DNA of 5,514 nucleotides from an uncultured Prosthecobacter sp. GTDB lineage: Bacteria > Verrucomicrobiota > Verrucomicrobiia > Verrucomicrobiales > Verrucomicrobiaceae. A program made the position numbers and the translations under genes. The notes beneath the pieces are model-generated. The model had not been told where the DNA came from. It was given only the letters and a program-made list of their open reading frames with translations, and ran no database searches. The stretch spans positions 1-5,514 of the forward strand of contig CALDGV010000147.1 of the NCBI GenBank assembly GCA_937941745.1, written 5' to 3'. Below, in pieces: positions 1-5,514 of the stretch. Position 1 is the stretch's first letter. Each line of letters starts with the position of its first letter.

Positions 1-1724
1 ATCTGCTTCGCGATGGCCTGCGCGGTCACGGCGTGATCTCCCGTGATCATTTTCACGCGAATGCCTGCCGCCTGACACTTCGCCACAGCGGCGATGGCTT
101 CATCACGCGGAGGATCGATCATGCCCTGCATGCCGAGGAAGGTAAGGCCATCGCTGACGTGATGGTGCTCAAAATCTCCATCCACGTGAGAGCCATCACG
201 TCGGCAAAACGCGATGACACGCATACCTTCGACCGCAAACGATTGCGCGGTGGCGCGGATGGCTTCCGCGTCAATGGCGACAGCTTCGCCACGGGCGTCG
301 AGCATGTGCGTGCAGCGGTCGAGCAGCCGCTCCAGAGCACCCGCTTTGTAGATGCGGCGGCCTTCCACATGGTCGTGCAGCGTGGCGCGGAACATGTGAT
401 CGCTCTCGAAGGGGATCATGTCCACGCGTGGCGAACCTGCATGGATCGCTACATGGCTCAAACCAGCCTTTCCCGCTGCGACGAGCAGCGCGGCTTCCGT
501 CGGATCGCCTGCGATGCTCCACATGCCATCCTTTTCGATCAAGGCAGAGTCATTGCAAAGCATGCCTGCGTGCAGACACTCATGAAGAGCTGGTTTTGAG
601 GCGGCTTCGAGCTTGTTCCTTGAAGCATCCAGAATGTCCCCCTTCGGTTCATAGCCAGTGCCAGTGACTTCAAAGGTTTCACCACCCGCATAGATGCGCT
701 GCACGGTCATCTTGTTCTGTGTCAGCGTGCCGGTTTTGTCCGAGCAGATGACCGTGGTGCAGCCGAGCGTCTCCACAGCGGGCAACTTACGGATGATGGC
801 ACGCCGCTTCGCCATGCGGCTCACGCCGATGGCGAGCACGATGGTGATGGCAGCAGGAAGGCCCTCTGGAATCACACCCACCGCTAGCGCCACGCTGGCC
901 ATCAGCATCTCGATGGTGCTGCCGCCACGAAACAAAACCCCATATGCAAACAAGGCCGCAGCCAGTGCTAAAATGACCCACAGCAGGATGCCACTAAAGC
1001 GTGCGATTTTTCGCGTGAGCGGCGTGGTCAAATCCACCGCTTCCGCAATGAGAAATGCCACGCGTCCTGTCTCCGTCCGGTCCCCTGTGGCCCAGACAAC
1101 CCCCGTGCCAGTGCCTGCGGTGACGAGCGATCCCGCGTAGGCCATGTTCACGCGGTCCGCGAGCACCGTATCTGCATGCAACGGATCGGGGCGTTTGGCT
1201 GCTGGCACCGACTCACCTGTGAGCGAGGATTCGTCGATTTGCAGGCTCTTTGTCTCGAGCAAACGGATGTCTGCCGGCACGCGATCTCCGCCTGATAGCA
1301 TCACGATGTCGCCAGGCACGAGTTCCGCGCTATTCACGCGGATTTTTTTGCCATCCCGCTTCACCACGGCCTCGGCGACGACCATTTTCATCAACGCTTC
1401 GAGCGCGTTCTCCGCCTTCGATTCCTGCATGAAGCCGACAATGGCATTCACGACCACCACGATGAAGATGACGGTGGCATCCACCCACTCGCCAAGAAAA
1501 CCCGTGACCGCTGCAGCGCCAATGAGTACAAGCACCAGCGGTGCGGTGAACTGTCTGCCGAGCCTTACCCATGATGAGGTGCCGACACTGGCCTTCACTC
1601 GGTTTTCACCATATTTTTGCAGCCTTTCAGCTGCCTCAGCACTGGTGAGTCCGACATCAGGTGTTACTCCGGTGAGGCGCAGGGCATCACACACAGGTAG
1701 ATTATGGGCTGGGGTGGCAGTCAA
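1..1724 (-). CDS. Cation-translocating P-type ATPase (P2 type, probably Ca2+-like), 3' end cut by window
   Basis: An integral membrane pump that couples ATP hydrolysis, through a phospho-aspartate intermediate, to cation transport. 574 residues are visible of about 850-920 usual for the family. Seen in order: N-terminal cytoplasmic domain (1-60), M1 and M2 (about 61-99), actuator domain with TGES (169-172), M3 (about 243-265), M4 with PEGLP (286-290), phosphorylation motif DKTGTLT (Asp329), nucleotide domain with GDPTEA (406-411) and the FES segment (439-441), then DPPR (537-540) and TGD (561-563). The frame is uninterrupted. PEGLP and the VETLGC-ICSDKTGT segment closely resemble SERCA-like P2A pumps, so Ca2+ is likely. 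M5-M10, which complete the ion site, lie outside the window, so specificity is unproven. The start is TTG at 1724: a stop codon lies directly upstream and the N-terminal NLPVCDAL segment looks family-like. GTG at residue 11 is the alternative. The usual KGAPE reads KAGALE (460-465). Confidence 0.96.
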   Translation of the reverse strand, partial: MTATPAHNLPVCDALRLTGVTPDVGLTSAEAAERLQKYGENRVKASVGTSSWVRLGRQFTAPLVLVLIGAAAVTGFLGEWVDATVIFIVVVVNAIVGFMQESKAENALEALMKMVVAEAVVKRDGKKIRVNSAELVPGDIVMLSGGDRVPADIRLLETKSLQIDESSLTGESVPAAKRPDPLHADTVLADRVNMAYAGSLVTAGTGTGVVWATGDRTETGRVAFLIAEAVDLTTPLTRKIARFSGILLWVILALAAALFAYGVLFRGGSTIEMLMASVALAVGVIPEGLPAAITIVLAIGVSRMAKRRAIIRKLPAVETLGCTTVICSDKTGTLTQNKMTVQRIYAGGETFEVTGTGYEPKGDILDASRNKLEAASKPALHECLHAGMLCNDSALIEKDGMWSIAGDPTEAALLVAAGKAGLSHVAIHAGSPRVDMIPFESDHMFRATLHDHVEGRRIYKAGALERLLDRCTHMLDARGEAVAIDAEAIRATAQSFAVEGMRVIAFCRRDGSHVDGDFEHHHVSDGLTFLGMQGMIDPPRDEAIAAVAKCQAAGIRVKMITGDHAVTAQAIAKQ

Positions 1725-1782
1725 TCAGGCTCAATTCGGCGGATGCATGTCCAAAACAATCAGCAAACGGATGATAAACTGA
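1725..1782 (-). other. Spacer between transglutaminase-like gene and ATPase, with in-frame ATG and two stops
   Basis: This 58-base spacer has no Shine-Dalgarno sequence and no terminator hairpin. An ATG at 1748-1746 is in the same frame as the ATPase. It opens a five-codon reading (Met-His-Pro-Pro-Asn) that ends at TGA 1733-1731, and a second in-frame TGA at 1727-1725 directly precedes the TTG chosen as start. It may be a tiny leader peptide, the remains of an older ATG start, or chance. The lack of a terminator allows transcription to continue from the upstream gene into the ATPase. Confidence 0.4.
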
Positions 1783-3669
1783 TCAGGGATGGGCAATTTC
1801 GACCCAGTGTGTTTTCACATTGGCCTGGGTAGGCAGATTCCAGGTTTCACGGTGATCGAGGAGCTTGCTTTGCTGGTGCTCACCGTTGCTGTCAGCCCAG
1901 GCAAAGGTCACTTTTGAGGCGGTGCTGCTCACGGGATACAGCAGATGCCCTTCGGCACGAAGGTAACGTTTTCCACCAGTGTTGTGGAATCGCACGCGGA
2001 CAGTGCTGGCGGTATTTTCAGGTGTCTCGAGCTTGGCACTCCACATGGACTGCGACCAGAAGTCCTGGGGTTCGGCTCCGCGGCGCTCGATACGTCCGTC
2101 TTTAAGCAGTGGCCGCCATGTCTGGCCGCCATCGAGCGAGCAGTCGATGTGATAGGCAATGTCAGGGCTTGGCGGGTTGCTGGAGGCGATCTGCGTGGCG
2201 ACGTGCAATGCATGGATGCTCTCGCCACGCGGTGTGGCGAACTCGAGTGTGACCTTTGGTGAGTCGAATCCTCCTTCGATGATGCGTGGAGCGGCTTGCT
2301 GCTTGTTCGGTCCATAACTGACGATTGCACGGCCACTGGCTTCATAGCGGACACATGTGCCATTTTGCTTTAGGCGCGGAAAGGTGGCCGGATTGGCCTG
2401 GCAAACCGTGGTAATCGTGATGTCGGCTTTTTTGAGCTGCTCAACTGCGTTATCAAAACGCAGGTGGTATTGTCGGTGGCCTTTGACGTAATCGGTGAGG
2501 TCGAGTCCATCGCGGAAGGCGCCAGCTTCAAGCCAGGATACCCCGCTATTTGTAGAGACAGCGATATTGCATGTGGCATTTCCACGCAAAACGAGGCCAT
2601 TTTTGCCGCCGGGCTTGTAAATGCCCCACTCGCTGTCATCTGGCGGTGTGGTGCCGATGATGTAGGGAGTATAGAACTCCAGTGTGACATGCTTATCATC
2701 GGAGCTAACGACACCATCGGCGAAGTCAGGCCGCCAATGATATGCAGCGTTGCCGAAACGGGCTTGCCCGTCGGTGTGTGCGGTGCCGCTTTGCGAGCCG
2801 TGCATCTTTTCGGGCTGGTTGACCCAGGTGCGTGAGCGCTCTGGTCCAGGTATGCCCTTTGTCATGGGGTTGCGTCCCCAGAAGACAAAGGTCTTGCCGT
2901 CATCGAGCCCAGGCCCAAACCAGCGGCGGAGGCTCTCGCCTTTACGGAGCTGCACGACCGGTGGTGCACCTGCATAACCAGCGCGATACTCTGCGCTGCG
3001 ATAGCTGGCATAGGAGCCGCTGTCGTTCTTGTGCAGGCCGCACACAAGCCAGCCATTCTGGCGCGCAGGCAAGTAATCACGACTCGAAAACCGTTCATGA
3101 TGCTGCGAGATGACATCCAATCCAAGCAGCGAGGTCCCCATCGTATCATAAATAACTGTGGAGAGATCATGATCAAGCAGCGCCCAGCGTCCTGTGCCAT
3201 ACACTCCACCCGTGAGATAAACCTCGAGACTGTTGTGTCCGCGAGTGCCGGTGACACGGCTGCGACAGGGGCCAAGCAGTGTGTCCAGCTCAGCCGTCCA
3301 TTGGGCATGAGTGGTTCCACAAAGACCGAATCCGTGCGCAAAGAGTCCCGTCCAGTAATCGCGCGTCGCATGCTGGGCGTCGTTGGCGAAGCCTTTGCCC
3401 CAGAGATTCTCCTTTCCCTCCTCACCATGGGCATAGTGTGTGTTGCGGAAGAACCATGCCGCAAGCGCCTTGTGATGGTCGGTTTCTGCTTTGAAGCCTG
3501 TAGTTCGCTCATATTGCTCCGCAGCTGTGGCGGCGAGCCGATCAAAAGAGGACATGGCAAGTTCGCCAGGATACCAAGGATGATCAGTCGCAAGCTGTGG
3601 ATCTCCGACGGCAGCTCGGAGGTTGAATGAGCCTGCTAAAAGAACAGCAAGGGGCAGAAGTCGAAACAT
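1783..3669 (-). CDS. Exported transglutaminase-like protein with two Asp-box motifs
   Basis: A 628-residue protein. Residues 1-20 look like a Sec signal peptide (MFR, hydrophobic LLPLAVLLAG, cleavage near RAA). The segment around 105-175 has the order of a transglutaminase-like (papain-fold) core: Cys117 in GFGLCGTTHA, His145 in GHNSLEVYL and Asp166 in WALLDHD, matching the family's GxC, HxWxEV and final Asp. Members are transamidases or cysteine peptidases, so it could cleave or cross-link proteins or peptides outside the cytoplasm, but the substrate cannot be read from the sequence. The C-terminal part (about 320-628) looks rich in beta strands and carries two Asp-box patterns, STNSGVSW (372-379) and SLDGGQTW (511-518), the second canonical (SxDxGxTW). 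Such boxes occur in beta-propellers of sialidases and other secreted proteins, but two boxes are too few to prove a propeller. It starts at ATG 26 bases after the upstream exported-protein gene, probably in one operon. The transglutaminase call is fairly firm and activity is inferred. Confidence 0.85.
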   Translation of the reverse strand: MFRLLPLAVLLAGSFNLRAAVGDPQLATDHPWYPGELAMSSFDRLAATAAEQYERTTGFKAETDHHKALAAWFFRNTHYAHGEEGKENLWGKGFANDAQHATRDYWTGLFAHGFGLCGTTHAQWTAELDTLLGPCRSRVTGTRGHNSLEVYLTGGVYGTGRWALLDHDLSTVIYDTMGTSLLGLDVISQHHERFSSRDYLPARQNGWLVCGLHKNDSGSYASYRSAEYRAGYAGAPPVVQLRKGESLRRWFGPGLDDGKTFVFWGRNPMTKGIPGPERSRTWVNQPEKMHGSQSGTAHTDGQARFGNAAYHWRPDFADGVVSSDDKHVTLEFYTPYIIGTTPPDDSEWGIYKPGGKNGLVLRGNATCNIAVSTNSGVSWLEAGAFRDGLDLTDYVKGHRQYHLRFDNAVEQLKKADITITTVCQANPATFPRLKQNGTCVRYEASGRAIVSYGPNKQQAAPRIIEGGFDSPKVTLEFATPRGESIHALHVATQIASSNPPSPDIAYHIDCSLDGGQTWRPLLKDGRIERRGAEPQDFWSQSMWSAKLETPENTASTVRVRFHNTGGKRYLRAEGHLLYPVSSTASKVTFAWADSNGEHQQSKLLDHRETWNLPTQANVKTHWVEIAHP

Positions 3670-3695
3670 TCAGTGAACTGGAATAAGGGTTGGTG

Positions 3696-4262
3696 TCAGT
3701 TGGAAGCTACATCTTGTGCTGCAGTGATCAGCTTCCAGGATCGTGTGATTTCGCCATAAGCTGCATCCAGGGTGATTTCTCGATTCTTCAGTTGTCGGTA
3801 GAGCCGATTTGCCAGGGCCATGTCCACATCATAGTACCAAAGCACTCCACGGGCTCCTTCGGTATCAGTAAGGGCCAGATGGTCCAAAGGCAGGTGAGAT
3901 TCTTCGGAATACTTGGCTGCTGCTAGAACCGCAACAACCACCCACGTCTGTCTGCTGTCGAGTTCATCGGCGTTCATCGACATTAGCAAAGGTTTCTGCG
4001 CCATGATGATTAGTCCAGCACGGCCCGATGCATCCCTCACAGCATGTGGCCAAACGCGGGTGCCGACACTTTGCGCTTGATGCAAAACATGTTCCATGTG
4101 GCGGGCAGCTTTGCTCAATGAATGCCATTCGTGACGGCTCAACACCACAGTCTCTAATTCATCGCCCAAGTCAGTGCAGGGTTGCTGCTGAGCGTTGTTT
4201 CCACGCAGAGTTATTGCGGTGCCGGTGAAAAGAGCCAGCAAGATCGTAGATGAAGCTTTCAT
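3696..4262 (-). CDS. Exported protein of unknown family (188 aa)
   Basis: I do not recognise this family. An N-terminal signal peptide is visible: MKASS, then the hydrophobic stretch TILLALFTGTAITL, with likely cleavage after NNA (residue 24). The mature part is about 164 residues with no further membrane segment. It has helical stretches around 45-65 and 105-118, a segment with LDHLALTD (126-133), and a C-terminal part (145-180) that reads as mixed helix, with Trp and Tyr in LWYYDVD (141-147). Mature cysteines are limited to Cys29, so no disulfide is expected. It lies 27 bases after the HPF-like gene and 26 bases before the transglutaminase-like gene, which points to an operon and perhaps to a partner or inhibitor role for the latter. 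That role is inference from position only. The ATG start is supported by the signal peptide beginning there. Confidence 0.8.
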   Translation of the reverse strand: MKASSTILLALFTGTAITLRGNNAQQQPCTDLGDELETVVLSRHEWHSLSKAARHMEHVLHQAQSVGTRVWPHAVRDASGRAGLIIMAQKPLLMSMNADELDSRQTWVVVAVLAAAKYSEESHLPLDHLALTDTEGARGVLWYYDVDMALANRLYRQLKNREITLDAAYGEITRSWKLITAAQDVASN

Positions 4263-4289
4263 GGGAAGCTCGTGATGAGGTTGGCTGGC

Positions 4290-4622
4290 TCAGCCGCGGT
4301 GAAGTGCTTTGACACCGCGGACAGCACCATTTTTCTGCCTTGCCTTCTGGGCTCGTCCCTCCAGGGTCTTTGATGCGGCAGCTTCAAGTTTTCGCAGGGC
4401 TTCGTCAAAAGTATGGCCTGCTCCATGAGCCAGCACATCTGGACCTGGCATGGTTAGCATCAGTGTTAAATGAAAGGAGGGGCTTTCTTTGGGCTGCTCC
4501 TCCACTCGAAGGCTTGCCCTGGAAATGGGTTTGATCCCTTGCAGAATTTCAAGGGTATTGTGGATGAGCTGCTCTCTAAGTGCAGTGGGTTCGCAGCCAA
4601 ACCAATCAAGTCGGATGATCAT
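4290..4622 (-). CDS. Probable HPF/RaiA-like (S30AE) ribosome-associated protein
   Basis: A 110-residue soluble protein without a signal peptide. Proteins of the HPF/RaiA family bind the decoding region of the 30S subunit and inactivate ribosomes in stationary phase or stress. The sequence suggests the family's beta-alpha-beta-beta-beta-alpha order: strand 2-6, helix 11-29 (containing LREQLIHNTLEIL), strands about 34-42, 49-59 and 62-69, then a long charged helix 71-98 (TFDEALRKLE onward) with a basic tail (KARQKNG to RGVKALHRG). The length fits short HPF (about 95-110) and not long HPF (about 180), so there is no C-terminal dimerisation domain. Sequence identity to well-known members looks low, so the call rests on fold pattern, the phrase around the second helix, size and charge. 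It is the first gene of a close group with two exported proteins. No Shine-Dalgarno precedes the ATG. It could instead be an unrelated small alpha/beta protein. Confidence 0.65.
   Translation of the reverse strand: MIIRLDWFGCEPTALREQLIHNTLEILQGIKPISRASLRVEEQPKESPSFHLTLMLTMPGPDVLAHGAGHTFDEALRKLEAAASKTLEGRAQKARQKNGAVRGVKALHRG
4294..4320 (-). other. Perfect 8-bp GC-rich stem-loop over the last codons of the HPF-like gene
   Basis: CCGCGGTG (4294-4301) and CACCGCGG (4313-4320) are exact reverse complements separated by 11 bases. In the minus-strand transcript this forms a strong hairpin in the final codons, ending just before the stop codon at 4292-4290. No run of U follows, so it is not a standard intrinsic terminator. 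It sits about 30 bases before the start of the next gene, where it could affect mRNA stability, processing or translational coupling. That function is inference. Confidence 0.5.
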
Positions 4623-4746
4623 GAGTATGAATGAGTGTGTTTCGGAGAGGGTGAAGGTTTCAAAATGCTGTTCTCCGTTCGCCTCCGCTATTCGCTTGAG
4701 GTCAAGAAAGGGATATCAACGCTTTACGCCTTTGTTAGCTGGCTTG
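4623..4746 (-). other. Intergenic gap upstream of the HPF-like gene, no clear signal
   Basis: This 124-base gap is the longest non-coding stretch and the natural place for a promoter of the HPF-like/exported-protein group. In the transcribed direction it holds TTGATA and TTGACC hexamers (about 4716-4711 and 4703-4698), but no good -10 box at proper spacing. A near-tandem repeat (ACGCTTT at 4719-4725, ACGCCTTT at 4726-4733) is short enough to be chance. The last 40 bases before the ATG are rich in C and A with no Shine-Dalgarno. No terminator with a U-run follows the lipoprotein gene. Confidence 0.3.
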
Positions 4747-4884
4747 TCAGGAGTTCCTAGGATGCTCGTGCCAGGTGCTGTAGCAGGGCATTTCGCGGCC
4801 TTGCATGGAAGTGACTTGATAGTTTGAGCATGAGCTGAGAAAGACGGCGGCTGTGATGGCCTGAAGAATGAGGGTTGGTTTCAT
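4747..4884 (-). CDS. Small lipoprotein (45 aa), nested out of frame in the 3' end of the DUF2934 gene
   Basis: Starting at ATG 4884, the product has a textbook lipoprotein signal: MKPT, a hydrophobic core ILQAITAAVF, and the lipobox LSSC with Cys19 as the expected lipidation site. The mature part is only about 27 residues (beginning CSNYQVTSMQGRE) with one more cysteine (Cys34) and ends at TGA. Ser follows the Cys, so export to the outer membrane is the default expectation for a Gram-negative cell. The family is not recognised. The frame stays open upstream of this ATG, but that extension has no protein-like character and the lipoprotein signal fixes the start. It overlaps the preceding gene by 128 bases, an unusually long overlap for two coding sequences. 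Either the DUF2934 protein's tail is dispensable read-through or this small ORF is spurious. The signal peptide makes me favour a real gene. Confidence 0.6.
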   Translation of the reverse strand: MKPTLILQAITAAVFLSSCSNYQVTSMQGREMPCYSTWHEHPRNS

Positions 4885-5514
4885 TGGATGTGGGTTTGGG
4901 TTGAATATGATGATACTGCTCCGAAGCCTTTGACGTGACTCTGTCTTGCCTGAGTTCGCGTTCTGCCTGGTGCCAGAAATCGAGTTGGCGTCCGTCAGGT
5001 CTGCCTGCAGATATCCAGAGTTGGTAGGCATGATCGCGAATCCTCTGATCCAAGGGTGCGGCTTCCCTTGGTGCGGTGTGTCGGACGATGTTCGGGCCTG
5101 AATCATGGCCTTCCGTATCTTCTTCCTGTGAATTGTGAATGCCGTAGTTGAGCCGCTGCTCAATGAATTCACGCAGAGGCTTCCATGAAGCGAATGAGTC
5201 CAGGCTGAAATCAGATGCGAGAGGAACCTTCCAAGAGGATGCCAGCTTTCGGATGAAAGCCTCCTCTGAATCTGCGGCGAGCCCAACGCGGAGAATGACA
5301 GGCTTCAAGCAATCTGTCTGTTGGTAAGTGCGCTCCATCCAGGTTAGCACGTTGTCCGGAACCTTCTGGTCAGACGAAGTGCATAGCATCAAGATGGCTG
5401 CGTCTTTCCCATGGTGACTGGCCATGGCACGAACATCAAGACGCTCAAGCTGATGAAAGCTCCATCGCTTCACTGGCCACGCAGCCTCATCGCAAAACAT
5501 GCTCCTCAAGATGT
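4757..5514 (-). CDS. DUF2934-containing protein, 5' end cut by window
   Basis: The frame is open to the right edge, so the true start probably lies outside. Within the window TTG (5509) or ATG (5500) could serve. Numbered from the TTG (250 residues), positions 156-187 match DUF2934, a short motif of unknown function (RIRDHAYQLW, AGRPDGRQLDFWHQAERELR, with the typical AYxLW, GRPxG and FWxxAE positions). The part before it (about 14-125) has alternating strand and helix character: KDAAILMLCTS, a helix ending in LTWMERTYQQ, then KPVILRVGL. This resembles a Rossmann-like or receiver-like half domain, but I see no catalytic motif and no membrane segment. A Glu/Asp-rich linker (128-137) joins the two parts. 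Residues from about 190 to the end are polar, rich in His, Ser and Pro, and lie mostly in the overlap with the lipoprotein gene. It stops with TAG. Function unknown, probably cytosolic. Confidence 0.8.
   Translation of the reverse strand, partial: ILRSMFCDEAAWPVKRWSFHQLERLDVRAMASHHGKDAAILMLCTSSDQKVPDNVLTWMERTYQQTDCLKPVILRVGLAADSEEAFIRKLASSWKVPLASDFSLDSFASWKPLREFIEQRLNYGIHNSQEEDTEGHDSGPNIVRHTAPREAAPLDQRIRDHAYQLWISAGRPDGRQLDFWHQAERELRQDRVTSKASEQYHHIQPKPTSNETNPHSSGHHSRRLSQLMLKLSSHFHARPRNALLQHLARAS

Noticed and set aside
1725..1733. TGA read as tryptophan (alternative genetic code)
   Set aside because: Four other genes end at TGA in sensible places, Trp is encoded by TGG throughout, and base composition is not that of code 4 or 25 organisms.
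33..1782. Plus-strand open frames of 188, 148 and 212 codons opposite the ATPase
   Set aside because: They are antisense shadows of a highly conserved P-type ATPase. Their Ser/Thr/Ala-rich translations are typical of reverse-strand reading.
2862..3593. Minus-strand open frame of 243 codons within the transglutaminase-like gene
   Set aside because: It is an alternative frame of the same strand, rich in Arg and Ser with no recognisable motif. The main frame explains the region.
3031..3630. Plus-strand open frame of 199 codons
   Set aside because: It lies wholly antisense to the 628-residue gene, has no domain or signal features, and the minus-strand protein has clear catalytic motifs and a signal peptide.
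4294..4320. Intrinsic terminator
   Set aside because: The stem is strong but is followed by mixed sequence, not a U-run, and the next gene begins about 30 bases later.
4885..5286. Upstream extension of the lipoprotein frame (179 codons in total)
   Set aside because: The part before Met at 4884 is antidomain-like and overlaps the DUF2934 frame. The signal peptide places the start at 4884.
1..5514. tRNA, rRNA, CRISPR, IS element or attachment site
   Set aside because: No regular spaced repeats, transposase motifs or recognisable RNA gene segments were seen on either strand.

Overview
All genes that can be supported lie on the minus strand, so the window reads right to left. It has moderate-to-high GC and tightly packed genes, and none of the starts has a clear Shine-Dalgarno sequence. 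Together with a DUF2934 protein and exported proteins of unfamiliar family, this suggests an environmental Gram-negative bacterium. Verrucomicrobiota or a related PVC lineage is my best guess, inferred from gene style and not from any marker gene. No rRNA, tRNA, CRISPR array, IS element or integrase was seen.

Layout in order of transcription. (1) 5514-4757: a protein whose 5' end is cut by the window edge, with a C-terminal DUF2934 motif. (2) 4884-4747: a 45-residue lipoprotein gene overlapping the 3' end of (1) in another frame. (3) 4746-4623: a 124-base gap with no convincing signal. (4) 4622-4290: a 110-residue protein with the layout of a short ribosome hibernation factor (HPF/RaiA, S30AE). 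A perfect 8-bp stem-loop covers its last codons. (5) 4262-3696: an exported protein of unknown family. (6) 3669-1783: a 628-residue exported protein with a transglutaminase-like Cys-His-Asp triad and two Asp-box (BNR-like) motifs. (7) 1724 to the left edge: the first 574 residues of a P2-type cation-transporting P-type ATPase, recognised from all its catalytic motifs.

Genes 4-6 are separated by only 26-27 bases and probably form an operon. The ATPase follows after 58 bases with no visible terminator and may belong to the same transcript. The combination is a cytosolic ribosome-associated protein, two exported proteins and an ion pump. This would fit a stress or stationary-phase unit, but that functional link is inference only.

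The items most worth a second look are: the transglutaminase-like/Asp-box protein with its unknown exported partner; the lipoprotein nested out of frame in the DUF2934 gene; and the ATPase start, where an in-frame ATG is separated from the coding region by two TGA codons. The ATPase also has an altered KGA motif in its nucleotide-binding domain.
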